DNA of 64,000 nucleotides from NCBI GenBank assembly GCA_034670405.1, contig JAXDDX010000034.1, positions 852,001-916,000 of the forward strand. Direction: 5' to 3'. The notes below the pieces were generated by a model, which was not told the origin of the DNA, did not search any database, and saw only the letters and a program-made list of their open reading frames with translations. This stretch comes from Hoplostethus atlanticus. Taxonomy: Eukaryota > Chordata > Actinopteri > Trachichthyiformes > Trachichthyidae. How positions within the stretch are numbered: the stretch's first letter is position 1; each line of letters starts with the position of its first letter. A program made the position numbers and the translations under genes. Below are positions 22,325 to 35,494 of the stretch, one piece after another.

Positions 22325-25300
22325 ATGGCGGAGCGCAGGCGGCATAAGAAACGGATCCAGGTAACACATTTTTATCTAAAATTTTGACTTTGCAAATATG
22401 AGGACAATAAACAAAATCATGCGCCGTCTTCTTAACTGCTGCATGACATTTCCTGATCACAGCAACTCTGAAACGGGAGCCGTTCACAGGCGAATAGATG
22501 AAGACAGATGATAGCTAATATAAGCTAGCATTAGCTGGCCAGGCGAAAGCAGATGTCAATATTTTTATTTGTAAAAGGCATATCGCAATCATTTACCATT
22601 ATCACTACCAGTATTCGTTACATCCTTGTCTACAAATGAGAGTTATGTTGTCATGATAGCAAGCTAGCTTGCTGTCCCCCTCCAGTCAGCTTGCAAGTGC
22701 ATCCATTTTCAGTCTGATATAACTGCCAGTAAACGTTAGCTTGCTAAGCTGCGTCAGCTCTAACCTTCTTGCGCTTCAAACAAATGTACATGGCCAATCC
22801 ATTGAAATTTTTCAGTAAAGAGTCAACTGACTGCATCCAAACATATATTGCGCAGTTAGCAGTCAGCTTCAGTGACACTACAAACACAATAGCTCTGATT
22901 TAAAGCAACGACATAAAGGCTAGTTACAGGTAGTGGTATACTAGTTAACGTAATTTAAGTACAATGCAATTGGAGTGGAAATATCAAGCATTCATAACAT
23001 CTAAATGTGTGGTCCCAAGCCTTTCCCCTCTATATAATTACGACAGACTTGATTCACCCATTTTACGCCAGAACTCTCAAACTCTTACTTAAACTCAACT
23101 ATGATTTCATAACTTCTAACTCATCTGGAAAGAAAAACAGAAGTTATTATCCCACTAATACGCTATGCAGTTGTTGAATATTATCTTATGATCAGGTGCA
23201 GAGTGAAGGATCTGTTCCCAGAAGATTCATCTATGAGTCCAGATTAGAAGCTTGCAATTATTATTTTGGGTCTCTGCTCTGCTTTGTCAAGAAGACCGTG
23301 TTTAGGTAAATAAAGCAAAGCTAAGCTGAACTATGTTTACTCCATCTGACATAATTGTAGATATTTGAAAATCTTGATTTAGCCTATTTCAACAAGCCAA
23401 CATTATATTATAGTTGGTTTGTCTATTCTGTTGAGAATCTGTTCAGTTGCATAACAACACAGACTCCTATCTCATTTATGGCCCTACCACAGGCACATGG
23501 GCTACTGCCTTCATGGTTGTGTAGGTCTCCTTGATCACTGCTCTACATTATGCAACAGTGATCTCTTTTTGTGTCAGGTTCTTTCTTCATTATTCTGGTG
23601 CCATCATTTGCCATTGTGCTTTTACCTCAAAGCATTCAAGGGTTGCATTTTGTTTTAGACTGTTTTGATAGTGAAATGTATTCTTGCCAACACTGTTATT
23701 TGACTAATGGATATTAAATGAATTCTGTTGTTTTTAGTGTGCAGTACTAGCCAGCAGGCTTCGCAGACTGGGGCCCTGGCCAAGACGCGAGAAGCTAAGC
23801 TCACTATGTGGGCACAAAGGGCCTCAGGGGCTGCTGGTTTTGGCCTTTGGATACTTGTCTTACAGAGTGAGAAGGGAAACGTTAATCCTCGTGATCAAGC
23901 CAGGTAGATCATATAGACGGCAACAGGGATTTCTGTGGAGGGGGCTTGTATAACCGTGTCACGTGACTGATACCCCCTTCTTTAAACAAAGGGTCGTTTG
24001 AGGACCCCATCTTCCTCGTGTTGCTGGTGCATACTGGCCAGAGCCAGCTGGGCAGGAGACGGCAGCGTTGAATCTCATTGTGCTAATGCTCTCATTCCCC
24101 TGTGTTGGCATGCAGTCCACCGCTTCTGGCTGGCTGGCAGTGCAGACGTTGTGAGAAGTGAGAACAAGGTAGAGGAGGATTTGGCTGCTATGCTCAGTGA
24201 GGGGGACAGATGAAAGGCTACATGATGAAGCGATGTGCCGCTCTGCGAAATGTAAACAAAAATTGGAGACGCTCATCAGAGCTGGAGCCATCTTCAGTGC
24301 TATACAGGCGTTGATAACGACAATGGCACTAAAACTTGAAAAAGGTTGTCCAACAACTTAACAGCTTTTTAAACTTGAATGGTTATCTTGACAATTGTCA
24401 ATCTGGATTAAGGCCCCATCACAGCACTCAAACTGCTTTTATCAAGGTTCTGAATGACATTCATGCTGCTGGATCTTAGTGCTGCGTTCAACACTGTCGA
24501 CCACAGAATACTGCTGGATAGACTGGAAAACTGGGTTGGGTTTTCTTTCTGGGTTGGTACACGTGACGTGAAGTTCCCCAAGGATCCATCCTCGGGCCTC
24601 TTTTATTCAATCATTACATGCTCCTTCCTGTTAGACCAAATGATGCAAAACAACCATATTGCTTACCATAATTATGCAGATGACACGCAAATGTACTTAG
24701 CTCTTTCCCCGAATGACTTTGGTCCCGTTGATTCACTGCTCCAGTGCATTGAACGATGATTGGATGTGCCAGAATTTTCTTCAAAGAAATACGTATCAAA
24801 GTGAGATAATTGTCTTTAGTGCCAAAGAAGAAAGACTAAAAGTTAGTGATAACTACTCCATTTTATTCCTCTTCTTACTTTCGTTTTGTTTTCTTTATTA
24901 TTTCTTTTTTTTCTTCCTCTTTTACATTTTTTTTTTTTTTTTATCCATTAGCCTATATAAAGCACTTTGAATTTCCTTGTTGAAAATGTGGTATCTCAAA
25001 TATGAAATATAACCTGTACAGAAATGTTTCCTTACTTACCTAACTTAACTCTACCTTTCACAAACAAGGAAAATTTGGAGATTTTGTTCCAAAATGGAGA
25101 GTATGGGCCAGAAAAAAGTTTTGAAAGCCTGAAATTTCAGCACCTGGCCAAGTAATTGTTGAGTCATTGGTACTGATCAACAATCCTATCATACATCCGT
25201 AGAGCCCTAAATCTGTAGATATATTATGGTTGTTTTGTGCTATGGGACAGTAAAACTAAAATATCCACGCAGGTGAATGAACTTTCATTGCACATTGATT

Positions 25301-28300
25301 GTTTTATCACAGGTCATTGTGATGAGCTGTAACAGGGTGCCTGCAGGGCCTGGGAAAAAGTCTTGAAATGTCTTAAATTATATTATTTAAACTCAAAGCC
25401 TTAATTGGTCTTGAATGCAGTCAAATAAAGTATTTTAGGACTTAAATTCAGTTTTAGAGGTCTTAAAAATGTTATGGTTTCTTGGTCCGCTGTTTACTCC
25501 AGTCGTAGACCATATTCTGATAGGTCTCTGCAGTTTTCATTTTCAAGTTTTTTTCAAATGTGATATTGGACTCATATTTCATTCTAACTGTTCTTTAAAA
25601 GTCTTAAATTTAAGTTGATAAAACCTGCAGATGCCCTGTATAAGTTGTCCATTGGAGGTCTGTCTCTAGCTTAACCCCCAGACTGTGACGTCACTTGAAC
25701 GGCTGGATGGACTGATTGTGACTTTGTGTGTGTGTCTCTGTCCATCCCTGCAGGAGGTGAGCGAGCCCACCAAGGAGGAGAAGGCGGTGGCCAAGTACCT
25801 CCGCTTCAACTGCCCCACGAAGTCCACCAATATGATGGGCCACCGGGTTGACTACTTTACTGGTCAGTGCTCAGCTCTCAAGTTCAAGTTTATTGTCATA
25901 TACTTGATAACCATGCAAACATCATTACCAGTAATGAAATTCTTGATCTCAGAGCCAACTCAACTTTACATAGTAAGTTAAGTAAGACAAATAAGTGATT
26001 AAAGAAAAATAAGAAAGAAAAATAAAATACTCACCTCACTTCCTGCTTCTTTTGTTGCATTGCAGCTATGGGTTGTGTGGCGAATGGCAGACTCTGTAAA
26101 GAGCAGAGACGCCAACGCATGCCATTTCACCAATTATTGTAACTAAAACAAATACACACAGATGTTTGTCAAACAAGGATGCCATTTTGGATGGAAGCGG
26201 CTGTTTGTCTTTGTCACAGTAAAACGGAAAGGCCAGCCAATGGTGTGTGGGATTAACAATGTTCTTCTCAGGGCAAACTCCGTGCCACGTTGCTCAGTAG
26301 TTGTGAAGTCTCAAATGCAGACCTACTCGTACATAATATTTACATTTGTCTTGTACTGAAGCCCCAGCAGAATCCAACAGTCAACAGTTTTCGTAAATGC
26401 TGTTTACTCCGTAGTCGTGGGTGGAATAGCTGATGACTTTGGGGACTGGTTGTTGGTCTCAAAGCGATCGCCTGTAAAAGTCTTGGTATGACCTCAAAAG
26501 TGCTCTCATAGCCTGTGGGCAGCCATATGTCTGTCTATAGCCTGTAGCTTTCTCTGCATTGTAGGGGGACAGTATACTAGTTTGACTATAAAATTCCACT
26601 GCCAATTTCTCTCACCGCGATTACTGTCATTATATAGTTTTCAGACAAAGTGTTGTGCATACGCTGTTAAACAGGGTCCCCCCGGCCTTCAACATCCTAT
26701 AATGTTTGTGGATTTGAGAAAAATAAAATAAGGCCTTTTAAAGTTTTTGAAAATGAATGCAAAGATTTCTATTCAAATATTACATTACATTCACATCCTT
26801 AGGGAAACCCTATGATGGATATTTGCGTTGTTAAAGCAGCAGTTTGAAAATGTGGATTTCACCAGGATGTTTTGACTTGACAATATCATCCGTAAAAATG
26901 TGCCCTCTATGATGTCTATTTTTGACCAGTGTCATGTCTTACCCCAAACCAATTTTAAGTCCTTTGATTTCACCAAACAAGACCTAGAACGTTGTCGAAA
27001 CGTCGTTGAATTTGATGTCCAATGAAATGTGGGAACCAAAATGTGAATTAAATAGAACTAAAGTGCTGCCATCTGTTCAGTCTAGTGTTCAATTTACAAA
27101 TGAATGAGGATCTAAGTTGAAGATTAAATGTTGTATAGTTACTAGTTACTAGTGTTTTTTGAGTTGCAACACAGGCTAGGAAGTGATTCAGCACAAATTT
27201 TTAAGCTGCTAGAAAACTGATAAATACTGTGACAGTACAGTTTACCAGGATAATCGTACCATGATAATTTGACACTGGCCCATCCCTATTCCATATGTTC
27301 GAACGTTGCGTCTTTGTGTCTCTACTTCAGCCTCCAAGGCGGTGGACTGTCTGATGGACTCCAAGTGGGCGAAGGCTAAGAAGGGAGAGGATGCGCTCTT
27401 CACCACCAGGGAGTCTGTGGTGGATTACTGCAACAGGTTGGCTGCCTACCACCCTCTACTAGGCCTCTGACATTATAGATGGATAACCATTTGCTATATG
27501 CAGGGGATGACATTCTTCATATTGTATGTGAGGAGGATGTTCTGTAGACGTGGAGGTACAGAAGTCTGGAAGTCTCCTGTGGACACCATTGATCTGAATC
27601 ACTGTTTACATGCAGTAGTAATAACCACTTGTTCTCCTCCCACCATAGACTCCTAAAGAAGCAGTTCTTCCACCGGGCTCTCAAAGTGATGAAGAAAAAG
27701 CCGGAGAAGGAGACCAAGAAAGAGAAAGAAAAGGAGAAAGAGAAGGCCAAGGGCGACAGCAGCAAGGAGGAAGAGAAAAAGGGGAAGAAGGAGAAAGAGA
27801 AGAAGAAAGAGCCTGAGGCTGGTGAAACCAAGAAAGACAAGAGTGTACGTTATCACCGGTGTCACCACTGTTCACTGACCTTCTGTGTGTTGACAAAGCT
27901 CTTTACTGTAGATTAGAGCTGTACAAGCAAGATAAGGTTATCAGGGTTGGAGGCTTTTCTTTTCAGTCCGTCATTTTTTAATATCAGTGTTAGTATGGTA
28001 CTACATCAAAGCTACAATGGAGCAAGCAGGGCTGACATCAGTAACACGGCAATCTGGAAAACTATAATTTCCCATGAGAAATGAAAGACAGTTATCACGA
28101 TAATAAATGCTGAAACTTCTCAACAGTGCAACTTTTGTGGATGATAAGTAACCCCCCTGGGTCCCGTCACACCAGCTGGTGTGATCTTTTGCCAGTTTGT
28201 CATGATGATTGTCATGCTGTAAAAAAAACGGTGTATCATCTTGAGCAGCTCTGACGATGGGATCAGTCCAAACAGGGCCATGGAAGTAGCACAGTGTCTG

Positions 28301-30870
28301 GGTGAACTCCCCAGATTGACTCCTATTGGAGTGCTGCTTCGTTGTGTATAGAGTGTTTCTGTGGTCACTCGCAGTTGATCTGGTTGCCCTCTTACCTGAC
28401 AGTAAATGGACATATTGACTACACAAAGTAAAGTGCACCTGGAGACAGACTGTTAGACGTGTATGTGCACTGTGTTAGGGCCCACTCTGTATCGATGTGA
28501 AGAGAAATTGTTACACCGAGCAGCAACTGAATGGATAAATGAAACACACAACGGCATTAGGACAAATTATGGGCAACAACATCCAGAGGCAAAGGGGAAA
28601 AAAACCCTGTGTATTGCAAAGGGGAAATCCTGAATGGAAGTCCTCAGGAGGTGGGTTGACGCCAGGAAGGACACAAGTTTGTTTGGCAGATTTAGTCCTG
28701 TGTTTTGACTAAAAAATGTTTATTTCTGAGAACAGAATATGATACTGAGAGCATGTTGAACATTAGAGGTGAACACATCTACAATCAAAAACGGCTTCAC
28801 TGAGGTAAAATGTGAAGGTAGTTATCCAGAGTGACTTACAGTGAGTGATCAAGTGTTCAGTGTCTTGCTCAAGGACACTTCAGCAGGACACTTGGCTGTT
28901 AGCTAGCACACCTGTTAGCTTTTGCTTATAAGGTGGTCTAACCTCGAGGCTACACTGTCACCCTGGAAACCCAGATTTGAAATGAAATACAGTTTATTAA
29001 AAATGTATATTTTTGATCATCTTTTTTTACAGGATGACAGTCCTGGAAGCCCCAAGAAGAAGAAAGAGGTGAAGAAGAAGTTTAAACTGGAGCCCCATGA
29101 CGACCAGCTCTTCCTGGATGGAAATGAGGTGAGTGGGCAGACAGTAGAGCGAAGCGTAGGAAGAGAGCAATGTGGTAAATCTGATGCTGAAAGGAAAAGA
29201 AACTAAAAATGGGTCACGTCTCTCCTCTCTGTAGGTTTATGTGTGGATTTACGATCCAGTCCATTTCAAAACTTTTGCCATGGGACTGATACTGGGTGAG
29301 TCCATGGTTGAAAGACGCCATAATGCTGTTCTGCTAAACAACAGATGAATGGAAAGGTTACTTGTTACTCTGACTATCAATTGATTTGACCTCCTTGTAC
29401 TCAAACAAGCCGTGTGTGTCTGTGTGTGTGTGTCTGTGTGTGTCTGTGTGTTGCTGTTTTTCCAGTCATTGCAGTGATAGCAGCCACGCTGTTCCCTCTG
29501 TGGCCAGCTGAGATGCGCGTAGGAGTGTACTATCTGAGTGTTGCAGCAGGCTGCTTTGTTGCCAGTATACTGCTGTTAGCCGTCGGTAAGTTCAAGTACA
29601 TTCACTAAAAAAAATGTTCTACTGTGCCCCCTAAAACTGTCTAAGATTGATCCTTACGACCATTCAACAAAAACGTTCATTTGATGGCAAAATGTTCTAG
29701 GTGAAACTCTAGGTGAGTTTTTTGGCTCACCAGCCGAGGACTGGTAAACTAAAAAATGTAGTTGCTAAAAATACTAGTCAAAATCATTTGTATCCATGTT
29801 TGGTATAAATGTGTCACCCCACCCATCTTCAATGCCATTTCATGTATAGAAACTGAAATATTCAGTCAAGAGGCATGAGCAGATTTAGAGTTTTAATCTA
29901 AAACTTGCTCTTTTTGGTGGCCTCACAGCTGCTATGTGAACAACATTATGTTTCAACTAACATTGGTTAACAGCTTAGTGAACCATCCAGGCAGCAGAGA
30001 AACACAAGTTTAGATGCTACTGTTTTGTGTGGATCTAGCATAATAGGCATCCAATCAGGAGCCTGATGCAGAGCCATTGGTTTCTTTTGATTTTGATTGG
30101 CAACCAAAGACTATATAACCATTATGGTCTCAAAGTGGCCAGAGTCAGCAGCAGGCCCACTGTCGTTTCACACATTGTGAAAGTTGTTGTGAAGAATTAT
30201 CTTGAGCTAGAGAGAGGTGTGGCCTTTTTGAGATGATTACATTGCCCACTATCAGAATACAGCGTAACGTCTGGAATTTGACCCCATTAGGTTGTTACCT
30301 CTCCCCTCAGCCCGCTGCATCCTCTTCCTGATCATCTGGGTGGTGACGGGCGGCCGCCACCACTTCTGGTTCTTGCCCAACCTGACCGCGGACGTGGGCT
30401 TTATCGACTCGTTCAGACCGCTCTACACTCACGAGTACAAGGGCCCACGAGCCACCTCCAAGAAGGGCTCAGACAAGACTGACGACAAGGCCGGGGACAG
30501 CGCCGCCAAGGCCCAGAAGTCGGACAGCGACGAGAAGTCAGACAGCGAGAAGAAGGACGGCGATGAGGATGAGGAGGAAGAAGAGGAAGAGAGCAAAGAG
30601 GCCAGTCCGGAGGAGAGTAAAGAAGCCGAGGAGGAGGCAGAGGGAACGGTGGCGGAGCGCCACTCGGACACAGACAGTGACCGCAGGGAGGACGAAGGCT
30701 CACAACACAGCAACGGAAACGACTTTGAGATGATCACCAGAGAGGAGCTGGAACAGCACACGGAGGAGGAAGAGGAAGAGGGGGAGGAGGAGGAGGAAGA
30801 GGAGGGGGAGGCTGAGGAGAGGAAAGAGGGGGGAGGGAGTGAGACTAAGCCCCAGACTGTTGAAACATAA
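22325..30870 (+). CDS. sec62: Translocation protein SEC62 (eight coding exons, 427 aa)
   Basis: ER membrane subunit of the SEC61/62/63 complex for post-translational import of short secretory proteins; also an ER-phagy receptor in mammals. Exons: 22325-22360, 25754-25862, 27331-27436, 27649-27844, 29033-29128, 29235-29295, 29466-29585 and 30311-30870, 1284 nt, phases consistent. Residues 1-90 form the conserved N-domain (EEKAVAKYLRFNCPTKSTNM, KAVDCLMDSKWAKAKKGEDA). A K/E-rich linker covers about 95-150. Two membrane segments lie at about 193-215 (FAMGLILVIAVIAATLFPLW) and 222-250 (ILLLAVARCILFLIIWVV), joined by a short loop. The cytosolic tail is very acidic. It contains NDFEMI, the LC3-interacting FEMI at 380-383, as in human SEC62 (399 aa). 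The start codon lies in the CpG-rich promoter-proximal exon. Confidence 0.97.
24360..25010 (+). mobile_element. L2-like LINE reverse transcriptase fragment
   Basis: Reads LDLSAAFNTVDHRILLDRLE then NWVG, later YADDTQMYLALSPND with the catalytic YADD, then SEIIVFSAKEERLKVS. Large internal pieces are missing. A T-rich tract and an aagcactttgaatttccttg tail typical of L2 3' ends follow. Confidence 0.75.
25332..25639. mobile_element. MITE with 16-bp terminal inverted repeats
   Basis: The left end ACAGGGTGCCTGCAGG and the right end cctgcagatgccctgt are imperfect inverted repeats. The internal sequence is rich in gtcttaaat motifs, as in a common fish non-autonomous DNA transposon. No coding frame. 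Confidence 0.6.
28820..28905. repeat. Fish SINE/L2-derived fragment
   Basis: Contains cttgctcaaggacacttcagcagg, a widespread teleost retroposon motif, inside sec62 intron 4. A related piece in opposite orientation lies at 34.81-34.91 kb. Confidence 0.5.
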
Positions 30871-33710
30871 ACTCTTTCAACTCTATCTCTCTCTTTCTCC
30901 TTCCCTCCCTTCCTCCTGTGCTCCCAGGACCTGCTCCTCCAGTCCCTCTGACCATGTTGAGGCCAAGGAGAGGCTCCCATCTCTTGTCTGTTGATCTTCC
31001 ACTAAACAGTACCGATATAGACCAGTACCGGGATAGATGCAACAGTGAAAAGAAAATGGCTATGACAATGGGGGAAAAAATGTAAAAGAAGCCTTATGGT
31101 GGATCTGATTCCTCCCTCCCTCTATTATTTAAAAGTAAAAATGAAAACCATACATGTTTGCCTGAGGACGTTTTCACTAAACCCCCCATGGCTATTTCCT
31201 GCCCATCAGACCAACACCTCCGTTGGAGGGTTTTTTCCTTGGCTTGGTTCTTGTGTTATGAAGTTGCTCTCCCATTTCATGTCAATTCAAAATGATTCAT
31301 CATGTTTTATTTATGTCCCACATCTTTGGTTTCCTTTGGATGTCGTTTGTTTTGTATGTAAGGTCAAGTGCCCGTCAAATCCTGATCTTAGATACAGGAG
31401 ATGGATAGTTATCCTACTAGACATACTGGCATCTTATTGCCCTCCTAGCCTTTTAGTTTAATTGTCCTCTTGAGCTCCTTGTAGTTGGTACAATCAAGGC
31501 AGGGGTGGAGGTGGTGGGGATCCCAGTGCTTTCGTGGCAGACAGCACCCCACCCCTTGACCCTTTGGGTGGGATTGTGCCCAGTAGGCCAGCTTTGCGCT
31601 TTACACCCTGTTGAATGCCCGTCAGTCTGATAGCTTTCTCAGGCAGCACTTAAAGCAAACTGACCAACGTGTCTGCTTTGTCAATGAAAACTGAACTAAG
31701 CCAGACGGACCAAATCCCGTAGTTTCCCGTCCCGTAGGATCCTCAGATCTGCGGTAGTGTGGCTGGAGAGCGCTATTGAGGAGCAGTCGTATGAGAATCG
31801 TATGGCTCTTTGAGGTACTTGCTATTTTCAGTGCGAAATTATGGTTTTGTATGGCTGATGATGGTCATAGTGCAATTCTCTACACAGTCTAAAGTACTTC
31901 CAGTTCATGTTAACACAGTGGGACTCATTTTTAAGGGTAAAACAGAGCAACTGAGACACAGTTGGATTCATTTCTTTTCATTAAAAATGTCAGCATCGAT
32001 GTACGACTAAACCTGTTAACTGTCTATTTACAAACAGAACCAGATATAAAGTAAACAAACTCTAGTGCCAAACACAACATACAATGTTATGCATGCTGAT
32101 TTCATAAGGAGAGACAAGTGTGAGGGATTTTGGTACATTTGTTCATTCATTTTGTAATAGTGTCAAATTCCAAGTCTTTCACGTTAAATAAAAATAAAAA
32201 TAAAAAAAGCACAGCACAAGGTTGTTAGTATCTCACTAAACAAAGATCCTTGGTCTCAATGAAACCATTTAAGAGTGTACGCACTAGACTCACAAGCCAT
32301 CCAAACAAGAATGTCCTATCTAGTGTAGCACAAGCTGTCATGTGAAAATGGTGGGCTCGCTTATTGAATCCAACTCCATTGACCATAACTTTGTTGCTTT
32401 GCCTTGTGGCTAGAATTGAGTTCCCAGTCAGCGACCAGTGACTCCACATCCATTAGAAACCGAGGCGGTGGTCCAGTACTGCCCTGGAGGCAGGTTAGCG
32501 CACTCATGGGAGCCGTGGTCCAATGCTGTCTCTTCCTGCGTTCACATCTTCTGACTAGAATTGTTTTAGATGCTCTTTTTACTCATAGTGAGGATAATAT
32601 TTAAGTATAAAAAAATGTATCATTTATATATGGATTCTATTGATATATCAAATATATACATACTTACAGTCCAAGAAATTATTTTTTTTGGTAAATGATT
32701 TTGTTTCTTTTTCAGATTAATGTAATGCTTATTTTCATTTTTGTTTTATATGATCATCAATTGGCAAACTGTCAAGAGTGTACTCATTGGGACAGAACAT
32801 CTGGGAATATACTGTATTTGATGATTTCAACATTATTACACTTGACACCATGAAAATGTTGAATGTGTGAAAAACAACTAGTTAGTGTGTCATGTGTTCA
32901 GCACTGCCACGTGTACTTCTCAGTAAGAATGGTCACTCATTAACTTGAGCTTGGGAAACTAGTGGCTTGCGTAACACTGATAAGGACCTACAGTTTCTCA
33001 CCAAATGATCTGATGTGGCGAGCTCTCCTTGCGATAGCGTTTGTTTCCGAGAGCAAGAATTACCTTGAAGATTGTTTGGTATATTCCACACAGCTTACTG
33101 TACAAGATTGTCCATTTATTTAGCCTAAAAACGAAGTCCCATAATTGTCCACCTGTAATTCCCTCTCTGGAAAGAGTTTGCTAATCTTAGTTTTCTAGAC
33201 CTCTAGCCTTGTTTGTCTTATTTCCCAATTTCCTGTAATCCCAGGTCTCTAGCTCTTTGACTTTTCAATTCACATACCATACTGTCGCTTGTTTGTTTTC
33301 TTGTGTCTTTGTTGTTTTTCCAACACGCAAAGTGCATCTCTGTGTCCTGTCGTCTTCTGGAGAGAGTTGCCAGTTGCTGTACTCTGAATATTGGCATAAT
33401 GATTTCATGAAAAATCTCCAGTTGTTCTTGAGTGTTGCACAGTATCGGTTTGTTGTATATTGTAGTATTACTCTCTACGCTGCTGCTTCTCATCGCACAT
33501 TTCTGGGGGGAAAAAGTGAAATTGTAAACATCCTTCATGTTTAATCTCTGGTCAAAACAATGTCTTTTGATCACCTAGTTGTCCACGTTTGGATCGATAT
33601 CATTCTGAAGACCGTCTCATGCAATATTGGAGTATAATTTAATAAATTGGATGTCTGGAAATATATATGTATCTTATCATTGCAATAAAAGTATAGAAAG
33701 CATTCAGAGT
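30871..33710 (+). other. sec62 3' UTR
   Basis: About 2.8 kb of AT-rich, gene-free sequence after the stop. Candidate poly(A) signals are AATAAA at 32187-32192 (inside an A-rich run) and a cleaner AATAAA at 33684-33689. The distal one leaves under 400 bases to the nadk 3' end. Confidence 0.6.
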
Positions 33711-34071
33711 CTTCTGATATTTGTCCTGCAGTAGATCTTTACTTTTGGCATCATTCTTGGCGTATGTAGGCTGACATCAGTCTCCCTTGTCTTGAGGAAT
33801 GAATGACACACAGGTAGAGATGATGGTTTGGCTAAGTGTGAATGAGTGACTGCATTAGCATAGCACACTAGCATTGCTAACAAATGCTAACAGCAGGTTG
33901 GTGCCAAAATAGACTGAGGTTTATCTCATCTCTACCTTAGTGAAAGGCAGCCCTCTAGTGGTAGACAAGGACAAAACACCCCAGCTAGTTTTTTTCTCCT
34001 CTTTGGTGACTGGACTAACATGTAGGTTGGGTTGAGGCAGACAACAGACTCAGGCTGGAAACTGTTCAAAC

Positions 34072-34950
34072 TTTATTTTAGCTGCATGACAAAAAAATGT
34101 ATAGAAGCTAAATGATCATGAAAATGGAAAATTCTCTATCCTGTATTTTTAGTTCTGAAATATGTAATCTGGCGTTTGAGTATGTTACAATCTTTTTGAA
34201 AGCATTTGAAAAATGTCCCGAGCAACTCGTGTTAGGCTACATAGAGAGGACAGTATGTGAATATGGACCACTGAGAAAAATCACAAATTGGTTGATTCAG
34301 CAGAATACAAATAAAGCTTTGGTGTGTTGACTTTGAGGTTTTCTAGCCCCCACGTTCAATATATAAATAGTACACAAACATCACATTAAATAAATTTGTC
34401 CTCTAGAAGTTTACAATTACAATTCAAAAGGTTTAAGTTAAGGGAGAAACAGTCCTTTTGCTTTATTTCTGCTTAGCCACTGTAATCCTATCCCTCATGG
34501 TGAACTCATGCCACCTGCACCTTGAGTCTAAAAACTGATTCAAAGTATTAAACCTACAGTATGTTGATGAAGAGCTTTGGGTGTTCCTCATCTTTGAAAT
34601 TGTGTAGGTAGCAGTGATTTTTTCCTATTTCCATTAATAACATGCCTTTTCCTTGTAACCTACTCTATGTGGTGTGTATGTAGTGAAGGGCTTGGAATGT
34701 AACTCAATGTATAGAAGCTATTCAAAAGGCTCAATGTAATACTGATTTGGCTCTAGACACAATCACCTCACCTCTCACTACCGGGGCCAGACTTCATGCT
34801 ACTGTGCATCTGTGTGTCCTGTTGAAGTATCTTTCAGCTCGACACTGAACCCCCCACTCACACGTTCATTTGAAGTCTCTGGATAAGCGCATCAGCTGAA
34901 TGTCTTCAATGTAGCTGTGATTAAATGTGTGTGTGTCGGCGTGCCACGTT
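34072..34950 (-). other. nadk 3' UTR
   Basis: TTTATT at 34072-34077 is AATAAA on the minus strand, about 880 bases after the nadk stop. A SINE-like fragment (34.81-34.91 kb, ctctggataagcgc motif) lies close to the stop codon. Confidence 0.55.
34810..34910. repeat. Fish SINE/L2-derived fragment
   Basis: cctgttgaagtatctttcagctcgacactgaacccc followed by ctctggataagcgcatcagctgaatg, the usual head and tail of a common teleost retroposon. Confidence 0.55.
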
Positions 34951-35459
34951 TCAGTTCTCGGTGTCCGAGGAGTCTGAGACGGCTGCCAGGCGGGTCTGCC
35001 TCTTGCGTACGTTCCAGTGCAAACACTGGGCCAGGCTCTCAAACCAGTCGTACACCAGGTCGTGGCAACAAATAGAGGGCACTGGGTAGCAGGATGTGGT
35101 GATCTTGATACTGTAGGGACAACAGGAGAAAGTCAAATAACTGAGGAAACACAACCTGCATAATACAACTTGTTACTTGTAAGACATAAATCAACAACAA
35201 CCAATGAGGACAGTTACTGATATTTACCAGTCTCCATGCTGGATCTCCTGTCTCTTCCTGCCGTCAAACGACACCCAGGCAGTGTTCCTGGCATCGGGCG
35301 ACAAGGTGATCTGTGTGGGGAAGGGAAACCCCACACCAGAATTTCATTTGGGCAAACAGGGCGAATCTACAGCATCTTCTCTACTGCAACCCCACTTTAT
35401 GATTAAGGCAAAATACCTCATTCAAGATCCTGTGTATTGGTAAATGTCTATATATGTGA

Positions 35460-35494
<35 letters not shown>

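Larger units (their letters stand above)
22361..25753. other. sec62 intron 1
   Basis: A 3.4-kb intron with no nested gene recognised. It contains an L2-type LINE fragment (24.36-25.0 kb) and a MITE (25.33-25.64 kb). Confidence 0.7.

Noticed and set aside
27517-27840. Minus-strand frames of Phe/Leu/Ser runs
   Set aside because: Antisense of the Lys/Glu-rich linker exon of sec62.
28001-28438. 145-codon minus-strand open frame in sec62 intron 4
   Set aside because: Antisense to an intron, with no domain and no composition typical of coding sequence.
30429-30980. 183-codon minus-strand open frame rich in serine
   Set aside because: It is the antisense shadow of the Glu/Asp-rich sec62 tail.
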